Of a DNA stretch of 50,528 nucleotides, positions 9,401 to 16,533 are shown in pieces. Both the position numbers and the translations under genes were made by a program. The notes beneath the pieces are model-generated. The model saw nothing but the letters and a program-made list of their open reading frames with translations, did no database searches and was not told the DNA's origin. How positions within the stretch are numbered: the first letter of the stretch is position 1; each line of letters begins with the position of its first letter. The DNA is from Legionella drancourtii LLAP12 (lineage in GTDB: Bacteria; Pseudomonadota; Gammaproteobacteria; Legionellales; Legionellaceae), in the NCBI RefSeq assembly GCF_000162755.2, contig NZ_JH413827.1, forward strand, positions 1 to 50,528. Reading direction: 5' to 3'.

Positions 9401-12400
9401 CCACTACAAGGTGGGATCTTGCCGCCACCGTGTAATTGCGTTCTGGGATTTAATGAAGAGAATAGAGCAAGCAGGTATATTACCTCCAAACGTTGAGATG
9501 CGAATTGTCTATAATAAACTTCATGCCTTCTTTGAGATAAAAACAAAGGGAAAATGGCATATATATGATTTAGGGGGCTATGAATCAGGAATTGAATTCA
9601 TTGAACCAACGTTTCATGAAGAGCCTGCGATAGAGAAAAAAGTAGAAGAAGAACCATCTCTTGTTCTATATAAATCTTATTTTAATACCCGCGTAACGCC
9701 GAGCAGTGAAATAACCTCTGTTCTCCATTATTGCCAACAATTAATTCAGCGAATTGACGCATCAAATCAGAAAAATGGTTTGATTAGCTTAAATTCTACT
9801 GATGAAATGGCGAGTATGGCCTTACAGTTAGAACGTTTCTGTCAGGCCACAAGCCGACCTGTTTTATTTATTAATCATCCAGATGATCTTATTGAATCTT
9901 CTGTCTCGATTCAACGCGAAGGCTCTAAAGGAACATTAAAGCAAAAATCCGGAGGCGCCCTGGCTAATTTTTTCTCAAAAAATCAGGAAGAAACCGCGCT
10001 TATCATTATTAATTATGATGAGTTTTCGCTCCAGGATTTACTCATGAGTATTGCTGTTTTAGACAGAAAACAAAAAAATATTCTTCTCATTGGATTGGTA
10101 AATCCTCGCAATGCCAATCATTACAATGGCGCAGATTTTCATGGTTATTTTGATATCCGTGAACAATCTAACTTTGCTATGCAAGTATTGAACGAAAATT
10201 TACCGCCCCTTAGGCCTCAATTAGTTGCTGAAGAATCCTCAGAAACCGTAGTACTTAATCTTTATAAACGACCTGATTGGCGCCGCTATCTTTTAGGTGG
10301 TTGGGAAATTTCAGGGGTCGAACTTACATTCAAGGAAGGGGTCTTAAACAAGGCGATTAAAGCATGTAGGCAAACACAACGACCTTTAGAAATAAGAAAT
10401 GGCACTTGGGAAGATAAGGATTTTGTCTTATTTTGGCGCCAAGCATTGATTCACCACCGAATAGATCTCGAAGGAGAGTCACTTATTCTTCCAGAAGATT
10501 TTTCTCTTGTGCGGCAGGATGGTTATAGCTGGGAATACTTAACTCAAGGTATTTCTGTCTCACATGGTTTGCAGGCAGGCAAAAAAGTGCTAAATCGAGC
10601 CACCTACGATGATTTTTTTATTCGTTATACCTTTAGTAATCAAAACCTAAAAACAGAGTCCGGTATTCTAAAAGCAGCCCATAATAGCGTTCTGGAACTA
10701 TCAATTACAGGGACTTTAACCTTAGAAGAATGGACTCTTTTCTTACACGAATGCCAACAGAACCAGATTCAACTGCATTGTGATTTGGCAGACGGTATTG
10801 AACTGCCTGAGGAAATGAAGCATTTTTTAAAAATTGAGCCGCCTCGAGACACTGCGATTAAACCCCTACTCCCTTGGCTGAGTATTTACGAAACACCCGA
10901 CCCGGATCTTTTTATTGCTTCACTCATGCAAGAACAAAATTATCGAGTTGTCGATATCTCTGAATGCAATAGTGCCGATCTTTTAAAACAACGTAAAGGA
11001 GAAATAAAAAAAGATGGAAGCGGCTTTTGTTTTGAAGAGCGCGACACGTTTATACCGACATCAATTGCTGCAGGCATAAAAATTATTTTAAAAGGACAGT
11101 TTTCGTCCTCTCTCGCTGATGCATTAACCGCTTATTTTCTTGAAAACGAGCTTCCAGATAATTCAGTTACTCTCGTTACTGAAGACAGTCAACATTTTTC
11201 CTGCTTACCTATAAAAAAGGTTGCGCTTAATAATAAGTTAAAATATCAGCACTTGCGTCGCCACTATAAAGAAAATGAATTATTTTCATTTAGCAGTGAG
11301 GTTTTTGCGCAAAAATCAGTAGCTCAGCTTATCGCTTGCCTTAATTATGCCCGCAGAGAATCCAAGCTTGCTCAACACGAGACCGAGTTTAATTTAATAG
11401 AACAATTAAATAGCGACCTAGCTTGGCAGGGAATGCATGGCATTATTGGGGGAATACAACGAAACGACTTTGACTATGTCAATAGTGCCGAGCACGCCCA
11501 AGCGTTCATACAAAAACGAATTGATGCTTTTAAGGCCACAGTAAAATATTCTCCCTTTGTCTTTTTTACTGGTTTGACCGGTGTAGGGAAAACAACCTTT
11601 GTTACCCACATATTAAAAGATAAAGGTTATTGTATTCATGAGAGCATAAATAATCTTTCTCAATGGATAAATGATTGTCGTCCAGGACAAAAAATACTTT
11701 TTCTTGATGAGGCCAATTTAGATCCAAGCCAATGGTCCCTCTTTGAAGGATTATTTAATGAGCCCCCTGCTATCTTATACAATGGAACCTATCATCTACT
11801 AAGCACAGATCATAAAGTTATTTTTGCGGGTAATCCCCTGAATTATGGCGCCGGTAGACAATTAGCAAGCTTATTTAGCCGTCATGGCTCTGCCTTGCAA
11901 TTTGAGCCCTTATCGCAAAATTTCATTTATGAAAAAATAATAAAACCTGTTTTTTCAGGAACGATAATTGAGGGCGAAAGTCAGAAAATTGCTAAGGAAA
12001 TTCTGGCGGTTTACCAATATGTTTGTGAACATTCATTGAATGAAGTCTTAATGTCACCACGCGAAATAAAAACAATGGCCTTGTTCACACTCATTAATAA
12101 ATTACAAAACCCTATGCGGGAAACTAAGCAAATCGCTGCAAGTTATGCCTTTTCTTTAGGAAAATATCTTATCCCTGATTATCTTTATCCGCAATTTAAA
12201 GAAAATTTTGCGACTCAACTGCAAGTTAATGACTCTATTCACACGCTGAACAGCGATCGTTTTTTGCTCACCTCGTCACGGCGTGAAGCGCATCAACTCC
12301 TTTCAGATTTTCTCAATACAAGAAACCTTAGTCCTAGTAGCGCAGGCTGTCTGGGTGGTTTTATTCTCGAAGCCGAGCCCAAAGAAGGAAGTACATCGCT

Positions 12401-13148
12401 CGTTATTAACACACTGAAAAGCTTGGGATATATTAAGGAAAGCAAGAAAAGAGAGAATTCAGACCAACCTACTTATTATGTTTTACCTTCTAATATATCG
12501 TTGGCGCGGCGCGAAGAAATTCTACGTAAAGCCTTTCATGAGGGAAGTGTGGTCATAATAAAAGGAGAATCATCATTACAAGAAAGCTTATTAAATGCCC
12601 TACTAATGGAAAGAACCCCTGAAGGTGAACTAGCAGCAAAGTCAGGTTTTAGATTAATTATCTTACAAAAATCCACAAGCCAAGATCTAAGTAAAGCATT
12701 GCAACGACGACTGCTTAAATGCCGTTTGCCTACTTATAGCCTTGCGGAAATGCTTGCTATTTTAGCTCAGAAAGGAGTACCTGAAGAAAAAGCAAAACAC
12801 TTAATCAAAGCCTATCTTGCGCAGCGTGAAGAAGCTAAAATTAAGCGATTATCGCCAGAACCCGCTTTTAGTGATTTGTTAAAAGCAGCAAAACTTGTGT
12901 TAAAAAGCATGCGCTCAAAAGAAAGCGTTTATGGAAAACGTGCTCATGAAGAAGAAGAGGATGAACAACTACTTAAGCCAAAAAATTTGACACAAGCGAA
13001 AAAACGCACTAAAAGGGATGACGATCTTAACGATGAAATGGACATAGAACCCCCCTCTGCACGGCGGCTAAATAGAGCACAGTTTTTTAGTTCTGCAGAA
13101 CAAGGAGATAATGATGACTTTGAAGTTCAATCTCCTAAGCCATTTTAA
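6423..13148 (+). CDS. Giant LRR, transglutaminase-like and AAA+ ATPase protein
   Basis: 2241 residues. About 1-220 is unrecognised. About 225-760 holds irregular leucine-rich repeats (LKILQLRNVEL, LEYLELEQFG, LKLIQLSQQL). A transglutaminase-like domain at about 985-1060 has the catalytic order Cys1000 (VGSCRHRVIAFWDLM), His1034 (KLHAFFEI) and Asp1049 (IYDLGGY); this fold includes cross-linkers, deamidases and cysteine proteases. A AAA+ ATPase follows, with Walker A GLTGVGKTT (Lys1723) and Walker B ILFLDEANL (Asp1762, Glu1763), of midasin/MoxR-like appearance. Flanking stretches (IIINYDEF with Asp1199; VVIIKGESSLQESLLNALL near 2045) look like degenerate AAA+ modules. The tail is charged, with HEEEEDEQ, a nuclear-localisation-like KKRTKR and the end VQSPKPF, consistent with an exported effector. 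No strong ribosome binding site precedes the ATG. The enzymatic target is unknown. Confidence 0.8.
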   Translation: MKNPPNFYYQIQSKRENYTHAPSGTINVQQLMQGKPCWQGLAPLENKEKILILNDWRMNSQREDLVPIYVTILKQLLEDGFTVYIWKDQRAHLLDLESFSIYEFSMLNSMEPKKEEEIRKEAALQLSVNKNQILVLDDYWVTYLFQKITAPTTLESTGRQLSLRDYLWSSYDESKASFLSSKNQTVLKYIEKIPYTRFIIDEFDSFHPYLLKSEQLFPEATRIINITYLHIEGDEIEELMNGKILACGGIKFSQRDLQQIEVLEIGQFNEEQLTWILNQCPQLHTLSILQCSLEDFHPQAPIALPLLTSLHFKNSAYYEAKFVEDLLLHFDAQLEQLILFNCGGIDADFTQIPRLPKVRKLTLDGPDISSNNINTLIKASASQLHYLYINNDDHKLTQDTSEEYSPRNLEYLIIENMVIPQESLDGLLKFADNLKILQLRNVELTGKTPWVRYQFNNLKDFTLQNKSTFHENKAIYNIFNNKKLNFISLKNSLVMYDNNNNILNLPSLLTLELLSDVKNLNKFVNNAPQLQRLVLEGKTADFSSIPPATPHLAEIVLKQFIFFSKGMEVFLEKNINQLNEFAFTFTDEINIFPLLKRATNLKKLYFKGPKKHNVLTQDFYTDLLNSLAYLPQLEYLELEQFGNIKFKKFQEIQLAARNAQLAKLTTLTLTSTTFLDRNDFAILINLFPQIEQLLLSKTTFCDKPKPIKGTIRVLDSLKLIQLSQQLVFPTNLLKLILDASPNLQMVDLAGSTALQSDKEVMTLLHPYELQGLSEPERYDADKKTTVDADTLNKNTNYTVNVIFYNLNGESLKDEVPFYRENIFDQVIISSQQCTQSNPFELIEIKPDDLTPCSPTKIANLKNIAKQEPRPPKNIGQYVYAQDCLVLNSEWQALPSLSPEEKLQCYSLSIDLEIELAYSQKRNQYYIRSKNKQSQPVIFEFILWIPQLPQPVMQPKSSVLATARKVISSYGEGALPSTVNRSDWTGRDYLDAIRHYKVGSCRHRVIAFWDLMKRIEQAGILPPNVEMRIVYNKLHAFFEIKTKGKWHIYDLGGYESGIEFIEPTFHEEPAIEKKVEEEPSLVLYKSYFNTRVTPSSEITSVLHYCQQLIQRIDASNQKNGLISLNSTDEMASMALQLERFCQATSRPVLFINHPDDLIESSVSIQREGSKGTLKQKSGGALANFFSKNQEETALIIINYDEFSLQDLLMSIAVLDRKQKNILLIGLVNPRNANHYNGADFHGYFDIREQSNFAMQVLNENLPPLRPQLVAEESSETVVLNLYKRPDWRRYLLGGWEISGVELTFKEGVLNKAIKACRQTQRPLEIRNGTWEDKDFVLFWRQALIHHRIDLEGESLILPEDFSLVRQDGYSWEYLTQGISVSHGLQAGKKVLNRATYDDFFIRYTFSNQNLKTESGILKAAHNSVLELSITGTLTLEEWTLFLHECQQNQIQLHCDLADGIELPEEMKHFLKIEPPRDTAIKPLLPWLSIYETPDPDLFIASLMQEQNYRVVDISECNSADLLKQRKGEIKKDGSGFCFEERDTFIPTSIAAGIKIILKGQFSSSLADALTAYFLENELPDNSVTLVTEDSQHFSCLPIKKVALNNKLKYQHLRRHYKENELFSFSSEVFAQKSVAQLIACLNYARRESKLAQHETEFNLIEQLNSDLAWQGMHGIIGGIQRNDFDYVNSAEHAQAFIQKRIDAFKATVKYSPFVFFTGLTGVGKTTFVTHILKDKGYCIHESINNLSQWINDCRPGQKILFLDEANLDPSQWSLFEGLFNEPPAILYNGTYHLLSTDHKVIFAGNPLNYGAGRQLASLFSRHGSALQFEPLSQNFIYEKIIKPVFSGTIIEGESQKIAKEILAVYQYVCEHSLNEVLMSPREIKTMALFTLINKLQNPMRETKQIAASYAFSLGKYLIPDYLYPQFKENFATQLQVNDSIHTLNSDRFLLTSSRREAHQLLSDFLNTRNLSPSSAGCLGGFILEAEPKEGSTSLVINTLKSLGYIKESKKRENSDQPTYYVLPSNISLARREEILRKAFHEGSVVIIKGESSLQESLLNALLMERTPEGELAAKSGFRLIILQKSTSQDLSKALQRRLLKCRLPTYSLAEMLAILAQKGVPEEKAKHLIKAYLAQREEAKIKRLSPEPAFSDLLKAAKLVLKSMRSKESVYGKRAHEEEEDEQLLKPKNLTQAKKRTKRDDDLNDEMDIEPPSARRLNRAQFFSSAEQGDNDDFEVQSPKPF

Positions 13149-13195
13149 AAAGACAAAAGGAGAGCTGTTTGGCTCTCTGACGAATGAGGCACTAA

Positions 13196-13999
13196 TTGAC
13201 CAAGAACAACATCACAAAAGAATATGATTTATACGGTGATCCAATCCTCTTTCGTACCAACGATGAGTTTGGTGATATTCTAGTTATAGATCGCTCTCCC
13301 TATCGCGTTTTAACCTTTGATTCAAATTTTGATCAAAGCAGCGTTGATGTGCGAAATCCATTGATCCTGGTACATGAATATACACGTGCCATGATGTTAG
13401 CGCTTGCCTTTATTAAGCCGCGCCATGCCGTTATCTTAGGCTTGGGAGGGGGATGTCTTTTGCGAAGCTTGCACAATCTACTACCGCAATGTGAGGTGCA
13501 CGCAATTGAATTGCGTCAACGTGTGTATGAAGTTGCTTCTGAATTTTTTGGAATACCCGTTAATAAGAATATAAACATCACTATTAGTGATGCAGAATAC
13601 CAATTAAATAATATCAATGCCGCGAGCACAGATATTATTTTTGCGGATATGTTCTCCGCTTATTGCATGAATCCATTGCAAATGCAGCAAAACTTCGTGA
13701 CTCAATGCCATCGAGTGCTGAGTAAAAAAGGCTGGCTAGTAATTAATTACCACGACATCCCCGATCTAAACACCACTTTTTTTAAATTTATGTGCAGTAT
13801 TTTTACAGATGTCTTTATTTATAAAACCGTAGCAAATAATAACCATGTGGTGTTTGCCAGCAAAGAACCCATTAATGCCCTTCATGATTTCAAATATTCT
13901 ATTGCTGAATTGGAACGAAAACTAGGAAGTAAGTCAATTAACTTCTTTAACCGATTAATTCGCTTAAATTCCGTTGGCCGTTTTCGAAAATCAACTTAA
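13196..13999 (+). CDS. Spermidine-synthase-like (aminopropyltransferase fold) protein
   Basis: 267 residues starting at TTG; GAGG lies seven bases before this start and no ATG start is available nearby. The Rossmann-type core is VILGLGGGCLLRSLHNLLP then CEVHAIELRQRVYEVASEFF, followed by the ISDAEYQL segment and DIIFADMFSAYCMNPLQMQ. These correspond to the GGGDGG loop, the acidic second-strand end, the DA motif and the DxxDP-like strand of spermidine synthases and related methyltransferases. The usual GGGDGG and DSTDP motifs are altered (GGGCL, ADMFSAY), so polyamine synthesis is not assured. It lies about 47 bases after the giant gene, with a small hairpin (GAGAGC/GCTCTC, 13160-13177) between them, so it may or may not be co-transcribed. 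It ends in a basic tail. Confidence 0.75.
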   Translation: MTKNNITKEYDLYGDPILFRTNDEFGDILVIDRSPYRVLTFDSNFDQSSVDVRNPLILVHEYTRAMMLALAFIKPRHAVILGLGGGCLLRSLHNLLPQCEVHAIELRQRVYEVASEFFGIPVNKNINITISDAEYQLNNINAASTDIIFADMFSAYCMNPLQMQQNFVTQCHRVLSKKGWLVINYHDIPDLNTTFFKFMCSIFTDVFIYKTVANNNHVVFASKEPINALHDFKYSIAELERKLGSKSINFFNRLIRLNSVGRFRKST

Positions 14000-14058
14000 A
14001 GATATGCTTTGTTATGCCTGTGCTTCTAAAAATCTATTTAATTTCATAAGGTAATATT

Positions 14059-14086
14059 TTGTTCGACAGAAAAAACTGGCTATTAT
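14059..14086 (+). promoter_or_regulatory. Possible sigma-70 promoter for the virK-family gene
   Basis: TTGTTC at 14059-14064 and TATTAT at 14081-14086 are separated by 16 bases and lie about 75 bases before the start codon. Match by eye only. Confidence 0.3.
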
Positions 14087-14160
14087 GAAATAGCAGTAAT
14101 ACAATTAAAGTGCGTTTTGATTAAAAACAGTTCTTTTGTTATGAATCATGGAGGATGCAA

Positions 14161-14661
14161 ATGAGAGTTTTTCAGTCAACTTTATTGAGTATTTTGTTCA
14201 CATTAACCCTAAACAAGGCTTATGCCACAGCCCCACTTCTAATCAATTTTACTCAATTAGTTGCCGCACTTGAAAATGCGGATGATGTTAAAGCGATCAT
14301 TCATTTTGATAAATGTCTTGTTATAAATGAAAAAAATCAGGCGACCCAAACTCAAATCATAAAAAAATTTGATGGGGCTTCTACGCGTTTTAATTTTACA
14401 GAATATGTGCATGCTGAGGAGCGGCTTACTGGCGAATTGCAAGATACAGTTACAACCTCAATTAAAATTTCTATAGAATCATCGACAGGAGTATTCTTAA
14501 TCTTATTTGGACAGTTGAAAGTCTTTGATGATAACACCGCAACGATTCATCTCGAATTGTTGAATCCAGTTAATCAAAAAAAGCAATTAAACGTAGATTG
14601 GTTATGTAACATCAGCAATGGTAACGATAATAACGGTTTGCTATTGTATGACTTCCCTTAG
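14161..14661 (+). CDS. VirK-family secreted protein
   Basis: 166 residues from the ATG at 14161, chosen because GGAGG lies six bases before it; an in-frame ATG at 14155 is too close to that site. A signal peptide is clear (MRVFQSTLLSILFTLTLNKA then YATA, cleavage near residue 22), so the product is periplasmic or secreted. The mature part contains ENADDVKAIIHFDKC, a later Cys in DWLCNISNGND, and ends NNGLLLYDFP. This pattern fits the VirK family known from Agrobacterium (a virulence-region protein of unknown biochemistry) and found in several copies in Legionella. The two Cys may form a disulfide. The gene converges on the unknown gene at 14721. Confidence 0.7.
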   Translation: MRVFQSTLLSILFTLTLNKAYATAPLLINFTQLVAALENADDVKAIIHFDKCLVINEKNQATQTQIIKKFDGASTRFNFTEYVHAEERLTGELQDTVTTSIKISIESSTGVFLILFGQLKVFDDNTATIHLELLNPVNQKKQLNVDWLCNISNGNDNNGLLLYDFP

Positions 14662-14713
14662 CAAATAAATGTACTGGGAAAATAGATCTTCCGATCAGAG
14701 CCAGAGCACTATA

Positions 14714-14737
14714 GGCCTAATTAAGTAGGACTAGGCC
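14714..14737. terminator. Possible hairpin between convergent genes
   Basis: GGCCTA and TAGGCC form a short inverted repeat that overlaps the stop of the minus-strand gene. It is a weak candidate terminator for the two convergent genes. Confidence 0.25.
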
Positions 14738-15362
14738 CAAATTTCGCAATTAATTCATTAGTTACTAATTTTTCATAAAATAATTGAGTGCTCGCTTTTC
14801 TTCGCCAGTCGGGATTATCGATTGCTGATTGAGCAATTTTTAGAACTTTCTCATAAGTTTCAATTGGATCTAATCCTTTCTCCTCAAATGAATTGATCTG
14901 GTTAAAAATTGCTTGGACGTGGGCAGGTTTTGGTGTTCCAAACAAACCTACTCTAAACATAGTTTCCCAAGGTTGTTTGCTTATGTATTGTTTGAGGTTT
15001 AAAAGAAAATCTTCGATTACTTGAGGGTCTATATTTTCAGAAGAAGCAGTATATATCTCGCCTTCAATATTTCGATCTGGATCAATTGCAAGTTGCGTTA
15101 AAGCTTCAAAATCATTTTCAATGAGTTTGTTTTCAAAATAATTCTTATCAATGATACTGATACTATCAATTTTATAAAGGAGCGTTAACGATTCAATGGA
15201 GCTTGGAGTGATATGATAATTCTCAAACCACAGGTTATATAGAAAATCAGCTAGCTCGTTATTTTCGCTGGGCTCATACTTTCCAGCATCCGTGCGTTTG
15301 GTTTGTTCATTCTCAATTATCTCGAATAATATCGATAATTCATCGTTAGGCGTTTTTAACAA
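14721..15362 (-). CDS. Hypothetical protein, overlaps the upstream ORF
   Basis: 213 residues, mostly helical, acidic in the first half, with no family recognised. The only possible start near the beginning is a TTG at 15362 that overlaps the last codons of the upstream gene (CCTTGTTAA); there is no ribosome binding site. The frame is closed four codons further upstream. Translational coupling to the upstream gene is possible. It is equally possible that both ORFs were one protein of about 490 residues separated by a one-base indel near 15360. It ends ELIAKFGPSPT. Confidence 0.5.
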   Translation of the reverse strand: MLKTPNDELSILFEIIENEQTKRTDAGKYEPSENNELADFLYNLWFENYHITPSSIESLTLLYKIDSISIIDKNYFENKLIENDFEALTQLAIDPDRNIEGEIYTASSENIDPQVIEDFLLNLKQYISKQPWETMFRVGLFGTPKPAHVQAIFNQINSFEEKGLDPIETYEKVLKIAQSAIDNPDWRRKASTQLFYEKLVTNELIAKFGPSPT

Positions 15363-16198
15363 GGTATAAATTTATCTAATTTTGCAGCATTTTTTCGAAT
15401 TTCTTGATGAGATTCAAAGGAGGCATTTTTAAGTAATTGGAGCTCAGGATATCGACTTAAGAAAACGTCTGCTCTTATATCTAAAGTTGGCCAATGTAAC
15501 TTTAATTGGATAGTTGATAAATCAGCCCCCATCGAGTCTAAGTGATTAAGAAATATAGCGATATCTTTATGAGTTGGTCTATAGTGTCCTGACTCATTAC
15601 TGATCTCAGCTATTTTATTGTTCACTATTTTGATCATTCCCGCACAGAGAACTTCACCTCCTGAAAGAAAAGAACTGTGTTTTGTTTGGGAAGAAGGGTC
15701 TCTTCTTCCCATGACTTGGGTTTTAATTTCACCATCATTAATATAAATATCACCGGAAAATGAAAATACAAATTCTCTATCCTTAGCTTGAAACTGACGC
15801 TGAGAATTTTGATAAAAAACCTGTCCTTCCTCAAGGCCTATTTTGAACTTACTGGCTTGTTGTCTATCAAAATAAAGTAAATTATGTTGAGTTTGAACTT
15901 TATCTTCAGCATTAAAATAGGGGATAACTTCTCTACCCAATGTACTTAAGATCCGGCTAGGTAAGGTCATTGGATTACAATTAAAATATTTTGTTAATAG
16001 ATTTACACACGATTTAAATAGATCATCGTAATACGAGTTATCCGATTTATTAACCAAATAATTATTTTGAATAGTTAAAATCAATAAATAGAGCCTTACT
16101 AATTGATAAGCTTTTCTGTCAGAGTTTTCTTCTCTATTGATTTTATTTACAAGCGAAACTACATTTTGCTTTAATATTTTATTAGGTTTTGTTTTCAT
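15356..16198 (-). CDS. Hypothetical protein with HSSFLSGG/SGHYRPT motif
   Basis: 280 residues if the internal ATG at 16198 (MKTKPNKI) is used. The frame extends 35 codons further to 16303, but that stretch reads across an antitoxin remnant and looks non-coding. Residues of about 155-235 contain FVFSFSGDIYI, HSSFLSGGEVLCAGMIKIV and then SNESGHYRPTHKDIAIFLNHL. This arrangement (a His-Ser-Ser loop, then Ser-Gly-His-Tyr-x-Pro before a helix) recurs in many otherwise unrelated bacterial secreted or toxin-like proteins as I remember them; its biochemical role is not known to me. The N-terminal part is helical. Possible effector. The downstream unknown ORF overlaps by seven bases. Confidence 0.55.
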   Translation of the reverse strand: MKTKPNKILKQNVVSLVNKINREENSDRKAYQLVRLYLLILTIQNNYLVNKSDNSYYDDLFKSCVNLLTKYFNCNPMTLPSRILSTLGREVIPYFNAEDKVQTQHNLLYFDRQQASKFKIGLEEGQVFYQNSQRQFQAKDREFVFSFSGDIYINDGEIKTQVMGRRDPSSQTKHSSFLSGGEVLCAGMIKIVNNKIAEISNESGHYRPTHKDIAIFLNHLDSMGADLSTIQLKLHWPTLDIRADVFLSRYPELQLLKNASFESHQEIRKNAAKLDKFIPC

Positions 16199-16249
16199 GT
16201 GATGAGATTTTAAGAAACATATAATATAAATATACTCCTTGACTCTTAA

Positions 16250-16495
16250 AAGAACATTAAGGTTTTTACCTGTAGAAATAAGAAAAACCTTTGTACAGGA
16301 CAAAAAATAAAAGCATTACGTGAACGCGAAAATGTGAGTCAACCAATATTTGCATATTGCCTTGATGTATCTAAAGATCTTATTAGCCAGTGGGAAAGAG
16401 GGCTTAAAAAGCTGGCAGGAACTTCTTTGAAATTGCTTTCGTTAATTAGAAAAAAAAGGGTTGAATGCCATATTATAGATATAAGGTCTGATTAA
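16250..16495 (+). pseudogene. Remnant of a HigA-like (XRE-type) antitoxin
   Basis: A plus-strand open frame without a start codon encodes GQKIKALRERENVSQPIFAY and continues with CLDVSKDLISQWERGLKKLA and LKLLSLIRKK. This is the helix-turn-helix half of the antitoxin usually paired with a HigB/RelE-type toxin. The normal N-terminal segment of about 35 residues has no initiation codon here and no toxin gene is adjacent, so the module has decayed. It is followed at once by a hairpin. Confidence 0.65.
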
Positions 16496-16510
16496 TTAGG
16501 TTAATCAGAC
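16486..16510. terminator. Perfect 10-bp hairpin, likely bidirectional terminator
   Basis: GTCTGATTAA (16486-16495) pairs with TTAATCAGAC (16501-16510) around a five-base loop. It overlaps the stop of the antitoxin remnant and lies about 24 bases beyond the stop of the minus-strand esterase. Confidence 0.55.
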
Positions 16511-16533
16511 TTAGAGATTGGGGGTGTTATATG

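Noticed and set aside
14684-14700. TCTTCCGATC resembles part of an Illumina adapter (GCTCTTCCGATCT)
   Set aside because: Only about ten bases match, the surrounding sequence is continuous with local composition and there is no adapter extension, so chance is the simpler explanation.
15634-15834. Short minus-strand frame inside the unknown gene at 15356-16198
   Set aside because: Alternative frame of a better-supported ORF with no initiation signal.
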